The notes: generated by a model not told the origin, from the sequence alone. Shown: positions 43,391-52,460, counted from the stretch's first letter. The stretch is 64,000 nucleotides of DNA from Streptomyces avidinii (GCF_014650695.1 NZ_BMVL01000020.1:5836-69835); one strand, 5' to 3'. A program made the numbers and translations.

Positions 43391-43780
43391 GGGCAGGAAC
43401 TCCGGTGTGGGAGAGGGGAAGGAGGGGGCGCGGCAGTGAGATCTGCGGGTGACTTACCGCTCCCGATACATCTACGCGCGTCAATTTCCTGTGTGGCCAG
43501 CAAAGTTGTCAAGCCCTCCAGGGAATACGACAGCTGACTGTGGGATGAACCAAAGGCGATGACCCGCCGGACGCGCCCGAAATGCGTCTACGCTGGAGCG
43601 CCGTACGGAGGCACATCTGTCATCTGCGCCACATCCGCCATGCCCGCACCGCCCGTCATGTCGGCCATGTCATCGAAATCCGGGCGCACCTGACGGTCCG
43701 GCCGCCGTACGGCCCGTGTCACCAACGCCACACCCCCCGATCGACCCCGTCCCACCGTGTCCGCGAGGAGAAACCGCCCC
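43391..43780. other. Divergent intergenic region upstream of the nuclease and an unknown gene
   Basis: No gene is apparent. It holds a perfect TTGACA facing the nuclease at 43512-43507 without a good -10 at normal spacing, and short CAT-rich repeats around 43636-43680. GAGGAG before the ATG at 43781 is a clear ribosome site. No strong hairpin is seen. Confidence 0.5.
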
Positions 43781-45337
43781 ATGTCCGCAGACTCGCACCC
43801 CACGCTGCCGCCGGTTCGGCTGCACTCCGATGCGGAGCTGGCCCGCGACGCCCTCGGCGCCCCGTTGTTCGCGCGCGCCGTACGGCTCGCCCGCTGGGCC
43901 GGACCCGACACCCGCGTCGGTGTCGGCGGAGAGCTCGCCGGCGACCAGCTGCCCGAGGCCGCAGCGGTGCTCGGCCTGGACACCGCCGACGCGGACTCCG
44001 TCGGGTACGCGAGCCAGGCCTGGCGGGTGGCCGTGGACACCGGACTGGTGGACGTCACCGAGCCGGAGGACGACGGCACCGAGAGCGATGCCGGTGGTGC
44101 GGACGGCGGTGAGGAGCGGTTCGGGACGGCCGCGCCCGGTGAGGACCTCGCGCTCGTGACGAGCGGTGCGCCCGGCGACGTACTCGACCTCTGGCTGGCG
44201 GCCCTGGACACCGTGCTCGCCGACGCGGCCGTGCCCGACCTGGACGACCTCGTCGACGCGCTGGACGCGGGCGGCGAGATCGACCTCGACCGGCTGGACT
44301 GGAACCCTGGGCGCGAGGCGGACTTCCTCGACGGGGTCCTCGCCAACCTCTACCTGCTCACCGTCACCGAGGGCCGAGCCGCGGACGGGCCGGTTCCGCT
44401 GCCGGTGCTCGCCGCCTCGATGGTCGTGCCCGACGACATGGGCGAGCCGACCGACGCCGTGCTGGAGCAGGTCTCGGACGCGATGATGCGCCTCGACGAC
44501 CAGTTCCGGCAGCTGGAGCCGATCGGGCTGGTGCAGTTCCGGCCCGTGGACGAGGAGCTGATGGCGGAGGCCGACGGCCCCCTCGACCAGGAGGCCGGCG
44601 GCGGCGCGGGCGCTGCGGGTGGTGCGGGCGAAGGGGACGACGAGGACGTCTCCCGCTACGGGATGGTCCGCCTGACCCCGCTCGGCCTGTACGGGATCAG
44701 GGCCCGGATGCTGGAGGCCGGAGTGGATGCCCCCGCTGTCGGCGAACTGGCCGAGAAGGGCGCTGACGTACTGCTCGACGCCGTCTCCCTCTACTCCGAG
44801 AACGCCGCCCAGGCGGAGATCGAGCAGTGGCTGGCGGGCCGGGAACAGCCCGCCGCGGCCGCCGAACTGCTGGCCGCCGCCCGCGGGGACGACGAGGGCG
44901 GCCCGCTGCGCCGGCTCCGGTGCCAGCAGGCCCTGGCACCGGCCGGACCGGAGGCGGAGCCCGCGGTGCGCTCGGTGCTGGACGACCCGGAGCTGGGCGG
45001 GCTGGCCCGGGTCTGGCTGGCGGAGCGCGGGGTGCGCGACGTACCGGCGCCGGACCCGGAGATGGTGTTCTGGCTGACCGTCGACACGATCGCGGCGCAG
45101 CTCGCCGCGGACGGGGAGACGGAGGAGCTGCCGCTCCTGATGCAGGCCCTGACCGCCCATCACGCGGGGTTCTTCGAGCAGGTGTGGCGGGTGGAGCACC
45201 CGGCGACGGCGTACGTCCTGGAGGCGATGGGCCGGCTGCACCCGGACCGGAAGGCGGCGAAGGAGGCCCGCAAGGCCGCGTTCAAGGCCCGCTCCCGCCG
45301 CCCGGCCCAGCCGGGGCCGGCCCACGAACGGCACTGA
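43781..45337 (+). CDS. Hypothetical protein, 518 residues
   Basis: I do not recognise this family. It opens with LPPVRLHSDAELARDALGAPLFARAVRLARW and has two acidic/glycine-rich low-complexity spacers (around residues 90-115 and 270-290). Three helical blocks are present: one with DVLDLWLAALDTVLADAAV, one with RLTPLGLYGIRARMLEAG, a winged-helix-like segment, and a C-terminal block with GDVLEAMGRLHPDRKAAKEARKAAFKARS-type basic end. There is no signal peptide or membrane helix. The start is set by the GAGGAG about ten bases before ATG 43781. It stands alone. Confidence 0.75.
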   Translation: MSADSHPTLPPVRLHSDAELARDALGAPLFARAVRLARWAGPDTRVGVGGELAGDQLPEAAAVLGLDTADADSVGYASQAWRVAVDTGLVDVTEPEDDGTESDAGGADGGEERFGTAAPGEDLALVTSGAPGDVLDLWLAALDTVLADAAVPDLDDLVDALDAGGEIDLDRLDWNPGREADFLDGVLANLYLLTVTEGRAADGPVPLPVLAASMVVPDDMGEPTDAVLEQVSDAMMRLDDQFRQLEPIGLVQFRPVDEELMAEADGPLDQEAGGGAGAAGGAGEGDDEDVSRYGMVRLTPLGLYGIRARMLEAGVDAPAVGELAEKGADVLLDAVSLYSENAAQAEIEQWLAGREQPAAAAELLAAARGDDEGGPLRRLRCQQALAPAGPEAEPAVRSVLDDPELGGLARVWLAERGVRDVPAPDPEMVFWLTVDTIAAQLAADGETEELPLLMQALTAHHAGFFEQVWRVEHPATAYVLEAMGRLHPDRKAAKEARKAAFKARSRRPAQPGPAHERH

Positions 45338-45466
45338 CCCGCAGACCCTCGTCCGGAGGACCCGCAGAACCCGGGAATCCGGGGCGGGCGGCGGCAATGC
45401 GCCGTTCCTGGGGCCGGAGTTGGCCATTCCGGGACGGGGCAAGCGGTCGGTTGCGCTTGGTGGGTA

Positions 45467-45488
45467 GTTCAGCCGCCGTTCACGTGCG
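45467..45488 (+). promoter_or_regulatory. PHO-box-like direct repeat before the PhoX-like gene
   Basis: Two abutting 11-base units begin GTTCAGC and GTTCACG, close to the GTTCACC repeat units recognised by PhoP in Streptomyces. They lie 65 bases before the start of a PhoX-like protein, a plausible phosphate-regulated gene. Confidence 0.5.
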
Positions 45489-45552
45489 GGCGAGAGCGTG
45501 TGCGCCGACGACCGCACGACAGGCGCACCACCTCCCCACCCCTGGAGCCCCG

Positions 45553-46992
45553 ATGCCGCTCAGCCGCAGAGACTTCACCGCCCGCACCGTCATCGCCGGC
45601 GCGGGAGTCGCGCTCACCGGAACGGTCGGAGCCCTCGCCACCGCCCCCGGGGCCCTCGCCGCCGAGGACGGCACGGCCCGGGACGAGCACGGTCGGCCCT
45701 GCGAGCCCGGCTACGGCCCCCTCGTCCCCGACCCGAACAACATCCTGGCCCTCCCCGCCGGGTTCACGTACCGCGTGATCACGCACAGCGGCGTCACCGA
45801 GCTGGACTCCGGCGAGAGCACCCCGTCCAACCACGACGGGACCGCTGCCTTCGAGGGGCACCGCGGAGTCACCCTCCTCGTCAACAACCACGAGCTCAAG
45901 GGCAAGCGCGAGGGCTGGGCCCACCCCGTCCCGCTCACCGAGGGCCTGGTCTACGACCCGGCCGCGGCCGGCGGCTGCACGGTCGTCGAGGTCCGCCGCG
46001 GCGGCGAGGTCGCCGAATGGGTGGGCATCGCCGGTACGTCGACCAACTGCGCGGGCGGCGCCACCCCCTGGGACACCTGGCTGACCTGCGAGGAGAACTC
46101 GGACCTCGCGGGCAAGAACGGCATGACCAAGGACCACGGCTACGTCTTCGAGGTCGACCCGCACGACCGTCGCGCCAACCGCGACCCGCAGCCGATCAAG
46201 GCCTTCGGGCGCTACGACCACGAGGCCGTGGTCATCGACCCGCGCCAGGGCCACGCCTACCTGACCGAGGACGCCTCCGGCCCCAACGGGCTGCTCTACC
46301 GCTGGACCCCGCCCCGCGGCTTCCGCCACGGGCGCGGCAGGCTCCGTACGCTCGCGGCCGACGCCGGTGTGCTCCAGGCGGCCAAGTGCATCGACAGCTC
46401 GGGCCGGTTCGTCGACGACTTGTCGCGCGCCACGAGGATCGGCACCGTGTACGGGGTCGACTGGGTGGACGTGAGCGACCGCGACGCCCGGACCGTGCCG
46501 GTGCGCAAGCAGTTCGCGGACGGAGTGGTGACGCGCGGGCGGAAGCTGGAGGGCATGTGGTGGGCGGACGGCGGCGCGTACTTCGTCTCTTCCTACGCCC
46601 GTGAGGAGAGCCCGGGCACGGCGCACGACGGCCAGGTCTGGTTCTACGACCCCAAGCGGCGCACGGTCCGGCTCACCGTCCTCATCGGGGTCAACGCCGA
46701 CCCGTCCGCGGACGGGGGCTACGACGGCCCCGACAACATCACCGTGTCCCCGTACGGCGGCCTGATCATCGCGGAGGACGGCTCGGGACTGCAGCACCTG
46801 TTCGGCGCGACGGCGTCGGGCCGTACCTACCCGCTGGCGCGCAACGAGCTGAACAACGGGTCCGCCGAGGAGCCCGAATACTCCGAATTCACCGGCGTCT
46901 GCTTCTCCCCGGACGGGCGCACGCTGTACGCCAACATCCAGGATCCGGGCATCATGCTGGCCATCACCGGGCCGTGGCGGCGCGCGCACTGA
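45553..46992 (+). CDS. Tat-exported PhoX-like (DUF839) protein
   Basis: The 479-residue protein starts with a twin-arginine signal (PLSRRDFTART, hydrophobic core, end near APGALAAE) and matches the PhoX/DUF839 family of exported phosphatases. Supporting segments are LPAGFTYRVITHSG, THDG-type loop around residue 93, NHELKG, CAGGATPWDTWLTCEENS, FGRYDHEAVVIDP and GPDNITVSPYGGLIIAEDG. PhoX enzymes bind Ca and Fe and hydrolyse phosphate esters; not every ligand can be checked by eye. The PHO-box-like repeat upstream agrees with phosphate control. It is transcribed alone. Confidence 0.85.
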   Translation: MPLSRRDFTARTVIAGAGVALTGTVGALATAPGALAAEDGTARDEHGRPCEPGYGPLVPDPNNILALPAGFTYRVITHSGVTELDSGESTPSNHDGTAAFEGHRGVTLLVNNHELKGKREGWAHPVPLTEGLVYDPAAAGGCTVVEVRRGGEVAEWVGIAGTSTNCAGGATPWDTWLTCEENSDLAGKNGMTKDHGYVFEVDPHDRRANRDPQPIKAFGRYDHEAVVIDPRQGHAYLTEDASGPNGLLYRWTPPRGFRHGRGRLRTLAADAGVLQAAKCIDSSGRFVDDLSRATRIGTVYGVDWVDVSDRDARTVPVRKQFADGVVTRGRKLEGMWWADGGAYFVSSYAREESPGTAHDGQVWFYDPKRRTVRLTVLIGVNADPSADGGYDGPDNITVSPYGGLIIAEDGSGLQHLFGATASGRTYPLARNELNNGSAEEPEYSEFTGVCFSPDGRTLYANIQDPGIMLAITGPWRRAH

Positions 46993-47009
46993 CGGCTCTG
47001 CACCTTTGC

Positions 47010-47040
47010 CCCGGGCCTTCGCCCTGAGCGTGGGCCCGGG
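47010..47040. terminator. Hairpin between convergent genes
   Basis: CCCGGGCC and GGCCCGGG flank a 15-base loop between the PhoX-like gene and a small convergent gene. Further GCCCGGG copies follow, so several folds are possible. Confidence 0.4.
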
Positions 47041-47074
47041 TCCTGCGCCCGGGCCTACTTACTGCGCCCGCGCC

Positions 47075-47251
47075 TCACTGGGCCGGGGAAACCTCCGCGC
47101 GGGAGGCCTCGGCCCACTCGGCGAGCAGGAACTCGTACGCCTCCGAGGGCCACTCGCCGTCCACCCGGGTCTCCACAAGGTGCCGTATCGCCTCGTTCGC
47201 CTCGGCGGCGGACGGGCGGGCGGGCCCCGCGGGTGTGAAGGTCTCGTGCAT
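47075..47251 (-). CDS. Small acidic hypothetical protein, 58 residues
   Basis: The protein begins MHETFTPAGPARPSAAEANEAI and continues HLVETRVDGEWPSEAYEFLLAEWAEASRAEV. This is a helical acidic sequence with no membrane part. The ATG at 47251 follows a plausible purine stretch; an upstream start would add 18 unlikely residues. I do not recognise the family. It lies between the PhoX-like gene and the TerD gene, and its composition is that of a real small protein. Confidence 0.6.
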   Translation of the reverse strand: MHETFTPAGPARPSAAEANEAIRHLVETRVDGEWPSEAYEFLLAEWAEASRAEVSPAQ

Positions 47252-47353
47252 GCTTCCAAGGCTACGGGCGGGCACTGACAGCCACCCACGGATTACGCGT
47301 GGCATCCATCACCCGCAATCCGTGGCGGCAGCCGTATGTGCCCGCCCACCTGC

Positions 47354-48616
47354 TCAGAGTGCCTGCGCGGCGGGCTTCACCATGCCGCGCACTGTGCGCG
47401 ACTTCACAAAGTCGCCCATGGCAGTCATCTCCCACTCGCCGGAGAACTGCTTGATCAGCTTCGCCATCATCACCCCGGTCTGGGGCTCGGCGCCCGTCAG
47501 GTCGAAGCGCACCAGCTCCTCGCCGCTCGCCGCGTCGATCAGCCGGCAGTAGGCCTTGGCGACCTCGGTGAACTTCTGGCCGGAGAAGGAGTTGACCGTG
47601 AAGACCAGGCCCGTGGCGTCGGCGGGGATCCGGCCGAGGTCCACGACGATCACCTCGTCGTCGCCCGCGCCCTCACCGGTCAGGTTGTCACCGGAGTGCT
47701 TGACGGCGCCGCCGAGGATGGACAGCTTGCCGAAGTAGCAGCTGTCGATGTGGTTGCGCTGCGGACCGTACGCGATGACGGAGGCGTCGAGGTCGATGTC
47801 CTTGCCGCGGAACGCGGGCTCCCAGCCGAGGCCCATCTTGACCTGGGAGAGCAGCGGGCGGCCGCCCTTGACCAGGGAGACGGTCTGGTTCTTCTGGAGG
47901 CTGACCCGGCCCTTGTCGAGGTTGATCTTCCCGGCGCCGGGAGCGGCGGCCGGGGGTGCGGCGGGCGCGGCCGGGGCGGGCGCGGGAGCCGCGGGCGTGG
48001 TGGGGCCGCCGAGCCAGGGGGAGGCCGGGTAGGAGGCCGGCGCGGCCGGGGGCGCGGCCGGCGCCGGGGCCACCGGGGCCGCGGGCGGGGTCACGGCCTG
48101 GGGCGGCGCGGGCTCCTCGTCCACGGAGACCCCGAAGTCGGTGGCGATGCCCGCGAGGCCGTTCGCGTACCCCTGGCCGACCGCGCGGACCTTCCACACG
48201 CCGCCGCGCAGGTAGATCTCGACGACGACGAGCGCGGTCTCCGTGCCCAGCTGCGGCGGGGTGAAGCCGGCGATCACCGCGCCGCCGTCGGCGTTGCGCA
48301 CGGTGGCGGTGGGCTCGATGCCCTGGAAGGTCTGCCCGGCGGCGTCCGGGCTGGCCGTGACCACGATCCGCTCGATGCCCGGGGGCACCGCACCGGTGTC
48401 CACGGTGATCGAGTCCGGCGTCGAACCGCCGCCGGACCGGTAGCCGACACCGGGCCCGGTGGGCTGGTTGAAGAAGATGAAGTCGGCGTCGGAGCGCACC
48501 TTGCCGTCCGCCGCGAGGAGCAGGGCCGATACGTCGAGCCGTACCGGCGCAGCCACGTCGACCGTCACGCGGACGGCATTGAGCGGCAGGTTGGATCCAG
48601 GGGTCATAGCGGTCAT
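47354..48616 (-). CDS. Two-domain TerD-family protein
   Basis: TerD proteins bind calcium and belong to tellurite/stress systems. Residues 1-165 form one TerD domain (DADFIFFNQPTGPGVGYRSGG; VVVEIYLRGGVWKVRAVGQGYANGLAGIA). A Pro/Ala-rich linker of about 75 residues follows, and then a second TerD-like domain from about residue 240 (LVKGGRPLLSQVKMGLGWEP; RNHIDSCYFGKL; GDDEVIVVDLGRIP; FTGAEPQTG-type end with WEMTAMGDF). No other ter genes are adjacent, so this is an orphan. An ATG three codons after the first is an alternative start. Confidence 0.88.
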   Translation of the reverse strand: MTAMTPGSNLPLNAVRVTVDVAAPVRLDVSALLLAADGKVRSDADFIFFNQPTGPGVGYRSGGGSTPDSITVDTGAVPPGIERIVVTASPDAAGQTFQGIEPTATVRNADGGAVIAGFTPPQLGTETALVVVEIYLRGGVWKVRAVGQGYANGLAGIATDFGVSVDEEPAPPQAVTPPAAPVAPAPAAPPAAPASYPASPWLGGPTTPAAPAPAPAAPAAPPAAAPGAGKINLDKGRVSLQKNQTVSLVKGGRPLLSQVKMGLGWEPAFRGKDIDLDASVIAYGPQRNHIDSCYFGKLSILGGAVKHSGDNLTGEGAGDDEVIVVDLGRIPADATGLVFTVNSFSGQKFTEVAKAYCRLIDAASGEELVRFDLTGAEPQTGVMMAKLIKQFSGEWEMTAMGDFVKSRTVRGMVKPAAQAL

Positions 48617-48883
48617 GCCCGGAGAACGACCGGAGGGGCTTTGCCGTTCCCTTACCCTCGCGGGATATTCGGGATATTTCAGTGCCGATCACGCGGTTGG
48701 CCGCGCCCCTGTGCGCGCCCCTGGTTGCGCGGGTGGCTGCGGGCGAGGCGCTCGTTGCCGAACTTGAAAAAACGCCGCGACGGGGGCGGGACGGGCAACG
48801 GGATTTCCGGTGCCCCGGCGGGCGGCGTCGCCTGCCGGGACACCGGCACCCGGGACACCGCGGCGCCGGGGCACCGGGACCGT

Positions 48884-50407
48884 TCAGCCCCCGGTGACCT
48901 GGCGCGGCAGCCCCAGCGGGTTGGCCTCGCGCAGCTCCGCAGGCAGGAGGGCGTCCGGTACGGACTGGTAGGCCACCGGCCGCAGCCAGCGCTCGATCGC
49001 GGCGCCGCCGACCGAGGTGGAGTGCGAGGTGGCCGCCGGGTAGGGGCCGCCGTGGTGCTGGGCCGGGGCCACCGCGACCCCGGTCGGCCAGCCGTTCACG
49101 ACGATCCGGCCCGCCAGCCCCGTGACCTGCCCGATCAGCTCGGTGGCCGGACCCGGCGCGCCCTCGGTCTCGGCGGCCGACAGCTGGAGGGTGGCGCTCA
49201 GGTTCCCGCCGAGGCGCCCGAGGACCGCGCCCGCCTCGCCCTGGTCGGCGTACCGCACGACGACGGTGACCGGACCGAAGCACTCCTCCAGGAGGAGGTC
49301 GTACGCGCCGCCCTCCAGGAGGTTCCCGGCCCCTACGGTCAGGTAGCCCGCCCCGACCGTGTGTTCTCCGCCGGATCCGGGGGTGACGGGGGCGTCGACG
49401 CCGGGCAGTGCGGCCCGCTCGCGCACGCCGGCGACGAAGTTCTCCCGCATCCGGTGGTCGAGCAGCACCCCCGGCTCGGTCTCCCCGAGCGCCTTGGTGA
49501 GCTCGCCGGTGACCCGGTCGCCGTCCGGGCCCTCGGGGACCAGCACCAGGCCGGGCTTCACGCAGAACTGGCCGACGCCGAGGGTGACCGAGCCGGCCAG
49601 CCCGGACCCGATCTCCTCGGCACGTTCGGCGGCGGCGGCCGGGGTGACCACGACGGGGTTGAGGGAGCCCAGTTCGCCGTGGAAGGGGATGGGCACGGGC
49701 CGCGCGGCGGCCGCGTCGAACAGGGCCCGCCCGCCCCGGATGGAACCGGTGAATCCGGCGGCGGCCACCAGCGGATGGCGAATCAGCTCCAGGCCGGCGT
49801 CGAACCCGTGGACCACGCTCACCACTTCGGCCGGCAGCCCGGTGGCGACCGCGGCCCGGCGCAGCAGCGAGGCGCACAGCTCGGAGGTGGCGGGGTGGTC
49901 GGGGTGCGCCTTGACGACCACGGGGCAGCCGGCGGCCAGCGCGCTCGCGGTGTCGCCGCCGGGGACGGAGAAGGCGAGCGGGAAGTTGGACGCGGCGTAG
50001 ACCGCTACCACGCCGAGGGGGACCTTGTAGCGGCGCAGTTCGGGGCGCGGCGGGCTGAGGGCGGGGTCGGCGCGGTCGATCCGGATGTCGAGGTAGGCTC
50101 CGGCGTCCACGGCGTCGGCGAAGGCGCGCAGCTGGCCGGTGGTGCGGGCCAGTTCGCCGGTGAGCCGGCCCGGGCCGAGTGCGGTCTCGGCGTCGGCGGC
50201 CTCGATGACGTGGGCGGCAGCCTCGTCGAGCAGTGCGGCGGCGGCGCGCAGGAAGGCGGCGCGGACGGTGGCGTCGGCGAGCGGGCCACGGGCGGCGTGT
50301 GCGGCCCGTACGGCTTCGTCCACCTCTTGGGGTGTGGCCTCCACCGCAACCTGTTCGCGCTGCTTCCCGGTGCGGGGGTCCACACTCCAGACTGGTGTCG
50401 TTGTCAT
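48884..50407 (-). CDS. Aldehyde dehydrogenase, alpha-ketoglutarate semialdehyde type
   Basis: The 507-residue enzyme resembles NADP-dependent 2,5-dioxovalerate (alpha-ketoglutarate semialdehyde) dehydrogenases. Key parts are the cofactor region VYAASNFPLAFSVPGGDTASALAAGCPVVVKAHP, AGFTGSIRGGRALF, the general-base glutamate in FHGELGSLNPVV, and the nucleophilic cysteine in GQFCVKPG. This class ends sugar-acid and hydroxyproline breakdown. No other catabolic gene lies beside it. It faces an iclR-type gene across a 127-base gap with a perfect palindrome about 20 bases before this start, suggesting specific induction. Confidence 0.88.
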   Translation of the reverse strand: MTTTPVWSVDPRTGKQREQVAVEATPQEVDEAVRAAHAARGPLADATVRAAFLRAAAALLDEAAAHVIEAADAETALGPGRLTGELARTTGQLRAFADAVDAGAYLDIRIDRADPALSPPRPELRRYKVPLGVVAVYAASNFPLAFSVPGGDTASALAAGCPVVVKAHPDHPATSELCASLLRRAAVATGLPAEVVSVVHGFDAGLELIRHPLVAAAGFTGSIRGGRALFDAAAARPVPIPFHGELGSLNPVVVTPAAAAERAEEIGSGLAGSVTLGVGQFCVKPGLVLVPEGPDGDRVTGELTKALGETEPGVLLDHRMRENFVAGVRERAALPGVDAPVTPGSGGEHTVGAGYLTVGAGNLLEGGAYDLLLEECFGPVTVVVRYADQGEAGAVLGRLGGNLSATLQLSAAETEGAPGPATELIGQVTGLAGRIVVNGWPTGVAVAPAQHHGGPYPAATSHSTSVGGAAIERWLRPVAYQSVPDALLPAELREANPLGLPRQVTGG

Positions 50408-50426
50408 GGCCCGCTGCCTCCTGGAT

Positions 50427-50444
50427 CGTTCAGTATTCTGAACG
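50427..50444. promoter_or_regulatory. 18-bp palindrome between aldehyde dehydrogenase and iclR genes
   Basis: CGTTCAG and CTGAACG are perfect inverted repeats around TATT. The site lies next to the dehydrogenase start and 91 bases before the IclR start, suiting an IclR operator. Confidence 0.65.
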
Positions 50445-50534
50445 CTGTTCCGGTGGATGAATGATCACATCTGCTGTGGACTCTATTTCCGCGTCCTCGG
50501 CGTGACAAGAGGCGATCAGAGGGGGAGCAGGCGT

Positions 50535-51317
50535 ATGACGACGGCCGAGTCGGGGATTCCGGTCCAGGCGGCGCCGGTCAAATCGGCGGTGCGGACCGTT
50601 CTCCTGCTGGAGCACTTCGCGGCGCGTCCGGGGCTGCACAGCCTGGCCGACATCCAGAGCGACCTGTCCCTGCCCAAGTCCAGCCTCTACATGCTGCTGC
50701 GCACGCTGGTGAATCTGGGGTGGGTGGAGACGGACGCGACCGGCACGCGGTACGGCATCGGCGTACGGGCCCTGCTCGTCGGCAGCTCGTACATCGACGG
50801 CGACGAGGTCGTCGCGGCCGCCCGGCCCACCCTGGACCGGCTCTCCGACGACACGACGGAGACCATCCACCTGGCCAGGCTGGACGGGACGAGCGTGGTC
50901 TACCTCGCCACCCGGCAGTCCCAGCACTACCTGCGGCCCTTCACCCGGGTCGGAAGGCGACTGCCCGTGCACTCGACGGCGCTGGGCAAGGCGCTGCTGG
51001 CGACGCACACGGACGCGGAGGTGCGGGGGCTGCTGCCGCCGCGGTTGGAGGCGGTCACCGAACACACCGTCACCGACCGGGAGCGGCTCATCGAGGAGCT
51101 GGCGCTGGTGCGCGAGCAGGGGTACGCGGTGGACCGGGAGGAGAACACGCTCGGGCTGCGCTGCTTCGGGGTGGCCGTGCCGTACCGGACGCCGGCGCGG
51201 GACGCGGTGAGCTGCTCGGTGCCGGTGGCCCGGCTGACGGGGGAGCACGAGCAGGTCATCAAGGCGGCACTGTTCGAGGCGCGGGACCGGCTGTCGGTGG
51301 TCACGCGCCGCATGTGA
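50535..51317 (+). CDS. IclR-family transcriptional regulator
   Basis: The 260-residue protein has an N-terminal winged helix (SAVRTVLLLEHFAARPGLHSLADIQSDLSLPKSSLYMLLRTL) and an IclR effector domain (DTTETIHLARLDGTSVVYLATRQSQHYLRPF; STALGKALLA; REQGYAVDREENTLGLRC). The ATG at 50535 is preceded by GGGGGAG; earlier in-frame starts exist at 50457 and 50502. It probably controls the divergent aldehyde dehydrogenase through the palindrome between them, with a sugar-acid-derived effector, which is a guess from the family. Confidence 0.9.
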   Translation: MTTAESGIPVQAAPVKSAVRTVLLLEHFAARPGLHSLADIQSDLSLPKSSLYMLLRTLVNLGWVETDATGTRYGIGVRALLVGSSYIDGDEVVAAARPTLDRLSDDTTETIHLARLDGTSVVYLATRQSQHYLRPFTRVGRRLPVHSTALGKALLATHTDAEVRGLLPPRLEAVTEHTVTDRERLIEELALVREQGYAVDREENTLGLRCFGVAVPYRTPARDAVSCSVPVARLTGEHEQVIKAALFEARDRLSVVTRRM

Positions 51318-51321
51318 GGTG

Positions 51322-51345
51322 GTGCGGGTGCGGGTGCGGGTGCGG
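51322..51345 (+). repeat. Tandem GTGCGG repeat, four units
   Basis: Four exact 6-base units lie just after the iclR stop in the gap before a membrane protein gene; a fifth partial copy occurs nearby at about 51354. Confidence 0.8.
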
Positions 51346-51470
51346 GGCTTCGGGTGCGGGGCCTCGGGCGGGGCGCCGGGGGTGAGGCGGGTTGGGCCTC
51401 CCCCGCGTGGGGGAGGCGGTTCCCCATCAAGGGGGAGGCGGCGGGGCTGCGCAGCCGCGACCGTCGAGTC

Positions 51471-52460
51471 ATGAACACGCGAGAGGTGCAGACGAGTGGG
51501 GTGGCGGACGCGAAACGGCCGTCGCCCTCCCGCCCGGGGGCCGGGCGGCGGATCCTGCGGGCGGTGGCCGTGGTCGCCACCGTGCCGTACGTGGGGCTCA
51601 AAACGGCCTGGCTGGCCGGGAGTCACCTCGGGATACCCGAAGGAAGTGTGCTGCGGGAGCCGGGCCCGTTCTTCTTGGCGGCCAATTCGATCACGCTGGC
51701 CATGGACGCCTGCGTGATCCTGCTCGCGCTGCTGCTCACCAGGCCCTGGGGCATTCGGGTGCCCGGCTGGCTGCTGACCGTCCCGGTCTTCGTGGCCACC
51801 GGTCTGCTGACCCCGATCTTCTTCGCGTTCCCCGGCCAACTGCTCGTACGAGCCGTCGGGTTCGGGTCGGATCCCGTGGTGGAGGCGGCGCGCGAGCCCT
51901 TCCTGGACTCCTGGGTGTTCATGGTCGTCTACACCGGATTCATGGTCCAAGGACTCGCCCTGGCCGGGCTGTTCGTGCCCTATGCGCGGGAGCGCTGGGG
52001 ACAGCGGTGGCAGGGCGTGACGGGGAAGCGGCTGCCGCCGTCCACGGGGGTGGTGGCGGCAGCCGCGGCGGCCGTCGGCCTGGCGGTCGCGGTGGTGTAC
52101 GGGTACTGGACCTTCGGCGGTACCGCCGGTCTCGGTGCCGGGACGGCAGATCAGTCCGTGGACAGGGCCGTGGTGACCGCGGTCGACGCGATGTGCGCGC
52201 TCGTCGCCGGAGCGGGGGCCCTGCTCCTGGCCCGTGGCGGGACGATCCCGGCGCGGTGGCCGCTCGGCCTCGCCTGGATCGGCGGGGCGGCCACGCTGAG
52301 CTGGGGGGCCTGGATGACGATCGCCGCGCTGGGACCGCAGTTGGACGGAGGCGAAGGACCTTCCGCCGCAACGCTGTTGATCTACGCTGGCCAGATGATC
52401 ACGGGCTTGCTCGCCGGCACCGTCCTCCTGCGCTTCCTCACGGCCCGCCGCCCGGCATGA
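51471..52460 (+). CDS. Integral membrane protein of a two-component operon
   Basis: The 329-residue protein has a basic N terminus of about 30 residues and about eight or nine hydrophobic segments (ILRAVAVVATVPYVGLKTAWL; ACVILLALLLTRPWGI; GWLLTVPVFVATGLLTPIFF; and others), with a mostly short C-terminal tail ending FLTARRPA. I do not recognise a named family. The stop overlaps the histidine kinase start by ATGA, so it is translated with the kinase and could be a sensing partner. The ATG at 51471 is preferred because upstream codons are low-quality Gly/Arg sequence. Confidence 0.8.
   Translation: MNTREVQTSGVADAKRPSPSRPGAGRRILRAVAVVATVPYVGLKTAWLAGSHLGIPEGSVLREPGPFFLAANSITLAMDACVILLALLLTRPWGIRVPGWLLTVPVFVATGLLTPIFFAFPGQLLVRAVGFGSDPVVEAAREPFLDSWVFMVVYTGFMVQGLALAGLFVPYARERWGQRWQGVTGKRLPPSTGVVAAAAAAVGLAVAVVYGYWTFGGTAGLGAGTADQSVDRAVVTAVDAMCALVAGAGALLLARGGTIPARWPLGLAWIGGAATLSWGAWMTIAALGPQLDGGEGPSAATLLIYAGQMITGLLAGTVLLRFLTARRPA

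Noticed and set aside
40529..43537. A 1002-codon plus-strand frame opposite the nuclease
   Set aside because: It is antisense to a clear secreted nuclease and shows only shadow composition.
43630..43690. CAT-rich repeats that might encode a small repetitive peptide
   Set aside because: No ribosome site and no conserved frame; the pattern looks like local sequence bias near the ribosome site of the next gene.
45469..46989. A 506-codon minus-strand frame opposite the PhoX-like gene
   Set aside because: It is a shadow; the plus strand carries a Tat signal and family motifs.
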